64,000 nt of DNA from contig CBDFKV010000007.1 in assembly GCA_965249035.1 (NCBI GenBank), positions 992,001 to 1,056,000 on the forward strand, read 5' to 3'. Below the pieces are notes generated by a model. The model searched no databases and was not told the DNA's origin. It saw nothing but the letters and a program-made list of their open reading frames with translations. Position 1 is the stretch's first letter. Each line of letters opens with the position of its first letter. This document shows, piece after piece, positions 33,975 to 42,329 of this stretch. Origin of the DNA: CBDFKV01 sp965249035. GTDB taxonomy: Bacteria > Pseudomonadota > Gammaproteobacteria > Arenicellales > Poriferihabitantaceae. The translations under genes were made by a program, and so were the position numbers.

Positions 33975-34991
33975 TTATTGCAACAACATATCTAAGGTGC
34001 TCTTGTCGAATCGACCGGTGGCTTGCAAGCCTTGATCTGACTGAAATTGACGTATGGCCGCGCGCGTCTTAGCACCTACGACACCATCTGCCGTACCAGC
34101 AGTATAGCCCAGCTGATTAAGTCGCTCCTGTGCACGGCGAACCTTTCTCGTTAAACCTCCTTGATTAACATTTTGATTGCTGGCACCTGAAACTCCAAGT
34201 GCGCCACCAGAGCCCAGCCCACCCGGACTACCCACTTCCTGAGCTGCATAGTTGCGAGTGGCCTTAACCAAATTATTAAAAGCATCCATCATCGCAGAAA
34301 CAATCACCTTAGCCTCTGGTGTGTTCGCATAAGACCCCAAAGCGCCCGAAAATTTACGACCACCCAGTCCAATCAAGCCACCAAGGCTTGATCCTCGCGC
34401 ACTGCCTTCAGCAGCAGCCACTTGGACGCTGGAGCGATTATCGACCAAAGTCAGTAAACTCTGCGCATCAGAAAACTTCAAAGAACCACCAACCACAGCA
34501 CCGACCGAGCCAATAATTCCTCCCAAAGCACCGCCAAGGCCCCCGCTATTTTTTTCTTTAAAAACTAAAGTGGGGATAATTGTGTAATCTGATGCAACCA
34601 TTTGACCTTTGCCGAAATTACTCTGCTTTCGCAACTCACCAGACTGATCTAGGCTGCGTTCCTGGTTGATGTGTTTCAGCCCTCGACTGCTGCGCTCGAC
34701 AACGACAAAGCAATTACTCTGTTGTGCCAGCAGACGCAGAACTGGCACGGTAGATTGCATCCCATAGCGGCTCATCATAGACCACCAATGGGCATACTGA
34801 TCTTCTTCTATGGCCATAGTGCCGACGGGTGTATTGCAGTGCTCGAGCTGAGAATTAGCATTTTGAGCATTGGCTCCTCCCGCAGACCCGGTTGCTGCGG
34901 TTTTAGATTCAGCAGACCCCATTTTGATCGGCATTTCGGCACATCCGGAAATCAGCGCGATCAGGGATATGCTCAGTAATAGCTTCTTCAT
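33975..34991 (-). CDS. CsgG-like lipoprotein with C-terminal peptidoglycan-binding domain
   Basis: A 338-residue lipoprotein: signal peptide with lipobox LISGC near residue 18, a Ser/Gly/Asn linker, then a domain like CsgG/HfaB (QQSNCFVVVERSSRG, QERSLDQSGELRK, GKGQMVASDYTIIPTLVF) with glycine-rich hairpin-like stretches (SGGLGGALGGIIGS). The last 70 residues are a PG_binding_1 domain (AQERLNQLGYTAG, DGVVGAKTRAAIRQFQ). CsgG proteins make outer membrane export pores for curli subunits; no curli genes are here. ATG 34991 has a GGAGA ribosome site. Domain calls are from memory of the families. Confidence 0.7.
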   Translation of the reverse strand: MKKLLLSISLIALISGCAEMPIKMGSAESKTAATGSAGGANAQNANSQLEHCNTPVGTMAIEEDQYAHWWSMMSRYGMQSTVPVLRLLAQQSNCFVVVERSSRGLKHINQERSLDQSGELRKQSNFGKGQMVASDYTIIPTLVFKEKNSGGLGGALGGIIGSVGAVVGGSLKFSDAQSLLTLVDNRSSVQVAAAEGSARGSSLGGLIGLGGRKFSGALGSYANTPEAKVIVSAMMDAFNNLVKATRNYAAQEVGSPGGLGSGGALGVSGASNQNVNQGGLTRKVRRAQERLNQLGYTAGTADGVVGAKTRAAIRQFQSDQGLQATGRFDKSTLDMLLQ

Positions 34992-35199
34992 AACAATCTC
35001 CATTCTTTAAGGTAACAGCAAACTTATCAGCGCATGCCACATACGCTTGCAACTTATTAAAGAGTATAACTAATCAAATACCCGTTCGACACATTCATTG
35101 TCTTGATTAGATAAATAGTCATAAAGAGTGCTTAACATTTAATCACTACACCCGCTATTCACTACCGATTATTTAAGTTTTTATTTTAGGTTAAAGTCA

Positions 35200-35979
35200 C
35201 TATAACTGAGCGTTCAAAGCTTGCAGCGTTTCACCGGTTTTTGCTAATTTAACCATTACCGCTACTCCCAGATTCTCTGGCTTCCACTCTTGCTCAAAGG
35301 ACAAGCTGATTGAGAGGGGTTTACCTGGCTCAAACGCTAATGGACCCTGCCAATTTCGAACCACATAATTGTGAAGAAGGGTTTTTCCTACATTTTCTCC
35401 AACCGTGATCACGTTGGATAATTCATTTTCGTAGATGCCCACATACAGGACGCTAAGTTCTTCGGTGATAACGTCATCCACCGTAATGATGGCACGTGCC
35501 TGGCTACTACTCGCTTGCTCCCATTCGAGCTTGATCTTTGCCTGCGCTTTACGTGCATTGGCGTTTGCTATTTTGCTCAAAACCTTGCTACCGCGCGCTT
35601 CCTCACCGTCGACAACGAACTGTGGCGTGTATATGGTTGCCTGCTGGTTAATCACACCAATTTGCCGTTGGCGTGTGGTATATTCGGCTTTGGAAAAAGG
35701 ATCTTCCCAACCAATATAGTTCCAATAGTCGACATGAAAGGCCAACGGAATAATTGTAGCGCCGTCATCTGATAATGATGCTAGCCGGTCAAGGTATTTA
35801 TCCGCTGGCGGGCAACTACTGCAACCTTCGGAGGTATATAACTCGACCACCGCAGCCTGGTATTCGCCACTTTCAAACACCTTCGACTCGGCAAATACCG
35901 TAATTGAGAAAAGAGTGATGACGCTGCTGATAATTAAGCCGTGCACTAACTGGAATAAGTGAGTTCGATTAATGGTCAC
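35200..35979 (-). CDS. DUF1223 family thioredoxin-like secreted protein
   Basis: A 259-residue protein with a signal peptide (VHGLIISSVITLFSITVFA) and the DUF1223 start AAVVELYTSEGCSSCPPADK, which places a C-x-x-C redox-type motif near residue 58. AFHVDYWNYIGW and the YTPQFVVDG block, like the cis-Pro loop of thioredoxins, follow. The family has no proven function; the motif suggests a periplasmic thiol role. Its first codons overlap the stop of sthA (ATGA), so translation of the two is likely coupled. Confidence 0.85.
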   Translation of the reverse strand: MTINRTHLFQLVHGLIISSVITLFSITVFAESKVFESGEYQAAVVELYTSEGCSSCPPADKYLDRLASLSDDGATIIPLAFHVDYWNYIGWEDPFSKAEYTTRQRQIGVINQQATIYTPQFVVDGEEARGSKVLSKIANANARKAQAKIKLEWEQASSSQARAIITVDDVITEELSVLYVGIYENELSNVITVGENVGKTLLHNYVVRNWQGPLAFEPGKPLSISLSFEQEWKPENLGVAVMVKLAKTGETLQALNAQL

Positions 35980-37370
35980 TGTACAGCGAGCATTCGATTG
36001 TTGGCATCTAACGCAGCTACTTTATATGCCTCTGCCAGCGTTGGGTGGTTAAAAGCGTTTTCCAGAAAATAATCAATTTTGCCTTTGAGCGTCAATACCG
36101 CCTGGCCGATATGAATCAATTCGGTCGCGCCTTCGCCAACGATATGCACACCTAACAAACGGCGACTTTTAGTTGAAAAAATCATTTTCATGACACCGCT
36201 TTGCAAGCCCATTACTTTTCCACGAGAAGTTTCGCGCAGCTGGGCGATACCAATTTCGTAAGGAATGTTACGCTCACACACTTCACGTTCGTTCATGCCC
36301 ACCGTCGACATTTCTGGCACTGCATAGATTCCATACGGGAAGTATTTGGGTGAGCTATGGACAGGCTGATCTAAAGCATTCAAACAGGCAATCCGCCCCT
36401 GCTCGGCGGACGTTGACGCCAGCGAGGGAAATCCGATCACATCACCCGCTGCATAGATATTGGGCGCACTGGTTTCAAATTGATCGTTGACGACAATACG
36501 ACCACGATGGTCCGGCTCAATCCCAACATGCTCAAGCCCTAGGCTATCGGTTGCGCCGATTCTGCCGGCAGCGAAAAGCACCATATCAGAGGCAATCGAA
36601 CGTTTAGTATCCAAAGTCACAATGCATCGCCCATCATCTTTCTGGGTGATCGATTCGACCGCATGGCCAAATTGCAAGCGAATCCCCGCATCGACGATAT
36701 CATGGCGAAAGTGCATCAATATCTCTTTATCCAAGAAATCCAGCATCGATTCACGCGGTTCAATCAGCGTGACGTTAATATCCAGCGTATTCAAAATAGT
36801 AGCGTATTCAATACCAATTACTCCAGCACCAATAATGGTAATGGACTTGGGTAGCTTAGCCATCGAGGTGATTTCGTCGCTATCGATGACCGACACGCCA
36901 TCAAAGGGGACAAAATCTGGACGATAAGTTTTAGTGCCCACCGTAAGAATAAATTTATCGGCACTTAAGGTCACGACATCTTCGTTATCTGAACGCACTT
37001 CAACCCGATTTTTTCCGACAAAACTGGCCCAGCCTTGTATTAAATTAACATTATTACGGGTCAGTTGGTCTTCCAAAACATCCACTTCACTTTGCAGCGT
37101 CATGTGTAGCCGCTCAGTCAAATCAGCCGCCGTAATGCCTTGCTTTACTCGATAGGAACGACCGTAAAACCCACGTTCACGCCAACCGGTCAAGTTCAAA
37201 ACGGTTTCGCGCAAGGTTTTGCTAGGAATAGTCCCGGTGTGGACACAAACGCCACCGAGTTTTGAAAAGCCTTCGATAATGGCTACTTTAATGCCCAGCT
37301 TGGCAGCTTGGATCGCGCCGGTCTTGCCCGCCGGACCGCTGCCAATCACGATCAATTCATAATGTTCCAT
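35976..37370 (-). CDS. sthA: Soluble pyridine nucleotide transhydrogenase SthA
   Basis: SthA moves hydride between NADPH and NAD+ with FAD, mainly to burn off excess NADPH. The 464-residue protein, close to the usual 466, opens with the FAD motif IVIGSGPAGKTGA. The site that is a redox disulfide in related reductases reads GGVCVHTGTIPSKTLRE, with only one Cys, which is diagnostic of SthA. A second Rossmann motif, IIGAGVIGIEYA, lies near residue 180 and NIYAAGDVIGFPSLAS near 310. It is followed, in overlap, by the DUF1223 gene. Confidence 0.94.
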   Translation of the reverse strand: MEHYELIVIGSGPAGKTGAIQAAKLGIKVAIIEGFSKLGGVCVHTGTIPSKTLRETVLNLTGWRERGFYGRSYRVKQGITAADLTERLHMTLQSEVDVLEDQLTRNNVNLIQGWASFVGKNRVEVRSDNEDVVTLSADKFILTVGTKTYRPDFVPFDGVSVIDSDEITSMAKLPKSITIIGAGVIGIEYATILNTLDINVTLIEPRESMLDFLDKEILMHFRHDIVDAGIRLQFGHAVESITQKDDGRCIVTLDTKRSIASDMVLFAAGRIGATDSLGLEHVGIEPDHRGRIVVNDQFETSAPNIYAAGDVIGFPSLASTSAEQGRIACLNALDQPVHSSPKYFPYGIYAVPEMSTVGMNEREVCERNIPYEIGIAQLRETSRGKVMGLQSGVMKMIFSTKSRRLLGVHIVGEGATELIHIGQAVLTLKGKIDYFLENAFNHPTLAEAYKVAALDANNRMLAVQ

Positions 37371-37510
37371 ACCCTTTTACGCCGCCCATATCATTAATAG
37401 ACAAGCCATTCTACTTGAATTCAAATTAAATTGATGTGGGGTTAAAAATATTTGATCGAAGTACGCCCAGTAGCTACCTTAGGGCGATCACCTTTGGTGA
37501 TTAGCCAGGG

Positions 37511-38662
37511 CTATTCATCTTCCCCGCCATCCAGCTCCAGCTGCTTGATCTCCGGCAGGGTTTGGCCGACGATACCTTTAATTTCACCGTACAGGCCAAC
37601 AGTGCTGTTAGTCATTCTGCGGATTAGCTGCTCACGCTCTTTCCATTGCTTTTCCATCGCCCGGCGCTCACGAATAAGCTGCAACTCCAATGCCTCATAG
37701 CTCTCCGCCATCGCTTCCACCTTGTGCCGGAACGCGTCTGAAATCAAATAATCGTAAACCAGCTCCATCTTGCCGTGCTGACCCTTGGACGCCGCACGGG
37801 CGAATTCAACGCTGATGATTTGTTGGCGAATAGCACTAACTAGTCCACCGATTGATAGCATATCCGTCACCCATACTCCATCAAGCCAACCAAATCGTTT
37901 GATCGTCGGTGGTAAGGTCATGGTTACAAGGATGGCAAACTGCGCATTGATATCGCGCTGGTCATCTTTAAGTTTTTGCAGCCACGCTGGCGACCAATTT
38001 TTGGTATTTTTCATTTCCCATAGAATGACGCCACACTCGCGCAGCTCGGCATTGCGCACCCGTTGGACGATATCGGCGCCACGCACTCCCTTAGAAACGG
38101 GTGCAAATTCATCCTCGGGAAATAGACTGCGTAGCTCTGCCTCCAAGCCCTGCTCTAGCGCTTCACCTTGCCCTTCTTGCGAGCCTTGCTCTGATCGTCG
38201 CCGGGCTTCGGTCAGCGCATCACGCAAGCCCTGAACTTGCTGTTCTTTTTCCCGCAGTTTGAGGCCAAAATCGGCATCCAGTTGATTGCGAATTTCCGTC
38301 CCCAGTGTGGCTCGGGCTTGATCAACTGCACGCGCAACTTCCAAATCCATTCCCTGTTGACGTAACTCGATTTTACGCGCTTGCTCACGCAGCACTAGTT
38401 CTTGCTTTTGCGACTCACGCGTTTTTTGTTGTTGCTCTTGCAACGCCGTTTGTAGTGACTTAATCTGGTCAGAAAACTGACGTTGGGAATCACGCTCGAC
38501 TTGCGACTGACGCTGCTCCATCTCGGCGATTTTTTGCTGCAAGCGCTGTTCATGATCCCCGACCAAACGCGATTCAACTTGATCACGGATGCCATCCACG
38601 ATAGCTTCCGAAACATCAAATTCATGCTGGCATTGGGGGCAACGGATTCTAGACTTATCCAT
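37511..38662 (-). CDS. DUF2130 family coiled-coil protein
   Basis: A 383-residue protein with an N-terminal zinc-ribbon-like pair IRCPQCQHEF, a long Glu/Arg/Gln-rich coiled coil (about residues 30-170), and a C-terminal globular DUF2130 domain (ECGVILWEMKNTKNW, AILVTMTLPP, WVTDMLSIGGLV). The C-terminal part resembles a nuclease-like fold in some descriptions, but activity is unproven. ATG 38662 gives the family start; a longer frame adds 21 residues from inside recO. It overlaps recO by eight bases and probably ends that operon. Confidence 0.82.
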   Translation of the reverse strand: MDKSRIRCPQCQHEFDVSEAIVDGIRDQVESRLVGDHEQRLQQKIAEMEQRQSQVERDSQRQFSDQIKSLQTALQEQQQKTRESQKQELVLREQARKIELRQQGMDLEVARAVDQARATLGTEIRNQLDADFGLKLREKEQQVQGLRDALTEARRRSEQGSQEGQGEALEQGLEAELRSLFPEDEFAPVSKGVRGADIVQRVRNAELRECGVILWEMKNTKNWSPAWLQKLKDDQRDINAQFAILVTMTLPPTIKRFGWLDGVWVTDMLSIGGLVSAIRQQIISVEFARAASKGQHGKMELVYDYLISDAFRHKVEAMAESYEALELQLIRERRAMEKQWKEREQLIRRMTNSTVGLYGEIKGIVGQTLPEIKQLELDGGEDE

Positions 38663-39395
38663 GAAAGACCTTCTGATACTGTAGTATTTGGTTAAACACG
38701 CGCCGACTGCGGAATGTTTTGCCATTCAAATAGCGGCTGATCAAATGACGTATTAACTGCTTGCTTTCGGTTTTAGTCTTGGCACTGCTGACATTACGCG
38801 CCGCCAACTGCAGCAAGGTATCACCACTAACCGCGCAGGGGTGGGCAGTATCATATTCTCCCTGAGTTCTTACGGGCCCTTTTTCAGGATAATAAAAATA
38901 CTGCTGACTGGACTCTAACATAAGCCCCGTTTCTGCATCACAAGCCAGTTGCAAGCCATAACCCACTTGGCCGAGCAGTTCGCACTCAAAGGTGCGCAAG
39001 CTGCTATCAAGATGATGACCGCTTGCCAAGGCAATCATCAATTGATCATAGGCGTCATACAATTCGGGGTGTGGATCGTGTTGGTGCAACATTTTTAGAA
39101 TCAATTCATTGGCATAATAGGCAGCGCCCAAACCCAATTGCACCGGCCGCTGACGAATGGCACTGATCTCAACTGAGGTCATCACTGCCAACCCTTGGCC
39201 AGCCGACCAAGCCATTTCCAGCGGCTGAAACGGTAGTAGTTCACCGCTACTACCCGTTTTCTGCCGCCTCGCACCTTTGGCTAGCAAACGCAACCGACCG
39301 TGCTGTCGACTAAATACATCGACTAACAAGCTGGTTTCAGACCACGGGCGCGTATGCAAAACGTATGCTGCTTGATGGTGGAGCCGCTGCCTCAT
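38655..39395 (-). CDS. recO: DNA repair protein RecO
   Basis: RecO loads RecA on gapped DNA in the RecFOR pathway. The 246-residue protein has the N-terminal OB-fold start: AYVLHTRPWSETSLLVDVFSR, followed by GRLRLLAKGARR. The middle is helical (YYANELILKMLHQHDPHPELYDAY), matching E. coli RecO length (242). The cysteine zinc motif seen in Gram-positive RecO is absent, as expected. It follows era by eleven bases in the standard rnc-era-recO order. Confidence 0.94.
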   Translation of the reverse strand: MRQRLHHQAAYVLHTRPWSETSLLVDVFSRQHGRLRLLAKGARRQKTGSSGELLPFQPLEMAWSAGQGLAVMTSVEISAIRQRPVQLGLGAAYYANELILKMLHQHDPHPELYDAYDQLMIALASGHHLDSSLRTFECELLGQVGYGLQLACDAETGLMLESSQQYFYYPEKGPVRTQGEYDTAHPCAVSGDTLLQLAARNVSSAKTKTESKQLIRHLISRYLNGKTFRSRRVFNQILQYQKVFHG

Positions 39396-39406
39396 GATGC
39401 TGGTCT

Positions 39407-40342
39407 TTAATCTTCCATATAGCCTAACGATTTCAGCATACTAGCGTTATCAGCCCAGCCGCTGCGTACTTTAACCCATAGGGATAAGTACACTTTGTGA
39501 CCAAACAAACGCTCCATCTGCAAGCGTGCGCGCTGGCCAATATTTTTCAATTTTTCGCCTTTTTTGCCGACGATAATACCTTTCTGGCCTTTGCGATCGA
39601 CCCAAATGGTCATATCCATCGACAACAAGGAGCTTTCCTCAATCTCAAACTTATTGACTTCAACCGCCGTCGAATACGGTAACTCTTGCCCCAATTGACG
39701 AAACAATTGTTCACGCACCAATTCCGAAGCCAAAAACCGCTGACTCTTATCCGTAATCTGCCCTTCGGGAAACCCAAAACCCATGCCATCGGCGGGCATC
39801 GCATTCAATATCACTTGCCACAGCTCATCGATGTTCTGGGCGTGTTTGGCTGATATCGGGATGATATCGTCAAAATTATGGCGTGACTGTGATTCAGCAA
39901 TCAGGGGCAACAACCGCTTTTTGTCTTTGTACTGATCGCTTTTATTGATGATCAGCGCAATCGGACATGACGAATCACTGCCCTGCTTGGATGCCGCGTT
40001 AAGCACCGCATTTAGGGCGTGCTCAGTTTCTGGATTCCATTCACGATCATCAATCATAAATAAAATCAAATCGACGTCCTCCAAACTACTCATCGCGGTT
40101 TTGTTGATTACGCGGTTAAGCGTTTTTTTGCCGGCGACGTGAATCCCTGGTGTATCGACAAATACCACCTGCGCGCTCGCGGTGGTTTTAATCCCTAAAA
40201 TCCGGTGACGAGTCGTTTGTGGCTTACGTGAGGTAATCGCAATTTTCTGACCAATCAAGTGATTGAGCAAGGTTGATTTACCCGCATTAGGTGGCCCAAC
40301 CAAGGCAACAAAACCAAATTTCTTTTCCTGTTTCTTGCTCAA
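39407..40342 (-). CDS. era: GTPase Era
   Basis: Era is an essential GTPase that binds 16S rRNA near its 3' end during 30S assembly. The 311-residue protein has G1 GPPNAGKSTLLN at residues 16-27, G2 TSRKPQTTRHRI, G3 DTPGIH and G4 NKSD, then a KH domain with GIIVGKKGEKLKNIG near residue 250. It lies 54 bases downstream of rnc, as in many gammaproteobacteria. Confidence 0.97.
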   Translation of the reverse strand: MSKKQEKKFGFVALVGPPNAGKSTLLNHLIGQKIAITSRKPQTTRHRILGIKTTASAQVVFVDTPGIHVAGKKTLNRVINKTAMSSLEDVDLILFMIDDREWNPETEHALNAVLNAASKQGSDSSCPIALIINKSDQYKDKKRLLPLIAESQSRHNFDDIIPISAKHAQNIDELWQVILNAMPADGMGFGFPEGQITDKSQRFLASELVREQLFRQLGQELPYSTAVEVNKFEIEESSLLSMDMTIWVDRKGQKGIIVGKKGEKLKNIGQRARLQMERLFGHKVYLSLWVKVRSGWADNASMLKSLGYMED

Positions 40343-40396
40343 TATCTATTCCCAATTGGCCCTATATATCATCCAAGCGTTGCCTGAAAAGGGCGT

Positions 40397-41068
40397 TCAC
40401 TCAAGCTGCGCTAACATCAGCGCCGCTGCTTTTTGTTCGGCAGTTCGTCGACTCTTGCCGCATGCAATCACCGATTGCTCAGGCTCATCTGCACTACACT
40501 GTATTTCAAAGGTCAAGTCGTGTGGCTTACCCGATTGGCTCAGAATAACGTATTCGGGCAAGGGTCGACCTAGTTTCTGCAGGCGCTCCTGCAAGCGCGT
40601 TTTCGGATCTTTTTCGATGCTGGGTGAGACGCTATCAAGGCGCGCTTCAAACAAGCGCAATATCAGTGCCTGAACCGACTCAAAATCGCTATCCAAATAG
40701 ACCGCCCCGAGAACAGCTTCCACCACATCAGCCCGGATGGAGCGCCGCTGGGTACCGCCAGAGCGCATTTCACCTCCACCGAGACGCAAAAACTCAGCAA
40801 CTTCTAATTCTTCGGCAATAACGGCTAAGGTCTCTCCCTTGACCAGCCGCGCTCGCATTCGTGTCAACTTACCTTCTCCCACATTCTTGGGGAAGCGCCG
40901 ATACAAAGCTTCGGCGATAACTGCGCCTAGTAAGGCATCTCCTAAAAACTCCAGGCGCTCGTAGTTACTAGCTCCGTGACTGCGGTGGGTTAAAGCCACT
41001 TCCAACAAGTCCCGATTATCAAAATGATAGCCGAGACGCCGTTCCAGAATGCCGATATCATGACTCAT
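40397..41068 (-). CDS. rnc: Ribonuclease III
   Basis: RNase III cleaves double-stranded RNA in rRNA precursors and some mRNAs. The 223-residue protein has the catalytic signature NYERLEFLGDALLG near residue 37, a second acidic site VVEAVLGAVYLDSDF near 115, and a C-terminal dsRNA-binding domain (DPKTRLQERLQKLG, ending GKSRRTAEQKAAALML). Length matches the E. coli enzyme (226). Confidence 0.97.
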   Translation of the reverse strand: MSHDIGILERRLGYHFDNRDLLEVALTHRSHGASNYERLEFLGDALLGAVIAEALYRRFPKNVGEGKLTRMRARLVKGETLAVIAEELEVAEFLRLGGGEMRSGGTQRRSIRADVVEAVLGAVYLDSDFESVQALILRLFEARLDSVSPSIEKDPKTRLQERLQKLGRPLPEYVILSQSGKPHDLTFEIQCSADEPEQSVIACGKSRRTAEQKAAALMLAQLE

Positions 41069-41126
41069 ACGCTCTTCCGACAGTCGCCTTTGCTTTGTTG
41101 GATGAACCTAAACACGAGTACCAACA

Positions 41127-41531
41127 CTATTTTGAAACGTGTGTGTGATCGAAATCTAGCTGCGCAGCGATATTGCCAAACAACGGCACATTAACTCGGT
41201 AATGAACTCGAAGTTGTTTTTGGCCATCAACCACCCGAGTATTGAGCGCCTTAGCAAAATCGATATTGTCCAATCCTTGAAACGAGGCCGCAGTTTGCAG
41301 TTGCTTCGCGATCTCATTATCGGTTTTTTGCAGCACGCCGCCTTGTTTAACCACCGACTGCATTGCCGTAACTACTGCTCGATCTTCCCAATACGCTGGG
41401 ATCAGCTTAATACCCAAATATCCGATTACTATCAATACAACGATGGTCAGCAAGAAACCATAAGCTCCGAAACCCGATTGCAGTGTCCTGCTTGTTCGGC
41501 TTTGCTGGATGAGATTCTCGCTTGAACTCAC
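41127..41531 (-). CDS. DUF4845 family membrane protein
   Basis: A 134-residue protein with one helix near residues 25-47 (GFLLTIVVLIVIGYLG) and a periplasmic tail. The tail matches DUF4845: LIPAYWEDRAVVTAMQSV and KALNTRVVDGQKQLRVHY. It starts with GTG. The family is nearly always between lepB and rnc in gamma- and betaproteobacteria; role unknown. Confidence 0.85.
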   Translation of the reverse strand: MSSSENLIQQSRTSRTLQSGFGAYGFLLTIVVLIVIGYLGIKLIPAYWEDRAVVTAMQSVVKQGGVLQKTDNEIAKQLQTAASFQGLDNIDFAKALNTRVVDGQKQLRVHYRVNVPLFGNIAAQLDFDHTHVSK

Positions 41532-41543
41532 TGCTCAATACAA

Positions 41544-42296
41544 TCAATCAATACTATTGCCGATTCGACTCCAATCGACACCACCGCCATCGACCACGTT
41601 CCAGCTAAACCAGATAAAAAAGGCGCGACCCACCAAATTCTTTTCCGGTACTGTACCCCAATATCGGCTGTCCCGGCTATTATCGCGATTATCCCCCATC
41701 ACAAAATAATGCCCTTCAGGCACGGTTGCTTTGAAGTTGCCTGAGCCACGATTCTTGTTGATCAGGATATCGTGTTCTACCTCACCAAGCTGTTCACTCA
41801 AGCGTTCGACATTAAAACCACCACCCGCCACTCGGTCTTCAAAAGCAGCATCTACCATGGTTGTTTCAACTGACTTACCGTTGATGGAAACACGCTTGTT
41901 TCGTACTTCTACCGTATCCCCAGGCAATCCGACGACGCGCTTGATGAAATTTACTTTTTCATCGCCAGGAAACCGGAACACCATGACGTCACCACGATCT
42001 GGCTCTCCGGTTGGCAAGATTTTGGTATAAATAATCGGCAGCCGAACCCCGTAAGAGAATTTATTAACCAGAATAAAATCGCCGAGATGCAAGGTCGGTA
42101 GCATTGATCCCGACGGAATCCGAAAGGGCTCGCCAATAAATGACCGTAATATGAATACGATCAGAATTACCGGAAACAAAGAACGACCGTAATCGACCAT
42201 CGTCGATTCGCCTTCGGGCAACTGCTTCCTTCTGCCTAGCCACACTAACGCACCAGTAATGATCGTCAATACCAGCAAAATCCATTCGAGTATCAT
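41544..42296 (-). CDS. lepB: Signal peptidase I (LepB)
   Basis: LepB removes signal peptides from exported proteins at the periplasmic face. The 250-residue protein has two N-terminal helices (residues 3-18 and about 38-55), then the catalytic Ser in RIPSGSMLPTL near residue 66 and the catalytic Lys in FIKRVVGLPGD near 118. YFVMGDNRDNSRDSRYWG is the conserved box E. It lies 33 bases after lepA, the usual order. Confidence 0.96.
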   Translation of the reverse strand: MILEWILLVLTIITGALVWLGRRKQLPEGESTMVDYGRSLFPVILIVFILRSFIGEPFRIPSGSMLPTLHLGDFILVNKFSYGVRLPIIYTKILPTGEPDRGDVMVFRFPGDEKVNFIKRVVGLPGDTVEVRNKRVSINGKSVETTMVDAAFEDRVAGGGFNVERLSEQLGEVEHDILINKNRGSGNFKATVPEGHYFVMGDNRDNSRDSRYWGTVPEKNLVGRAFFIWFSWNVVDGGGVDWSRIGNSID

Positions 42297-42329
42297 TTAT
42301 TATTCTCCCATCACCATTCTAGTTCAGTG

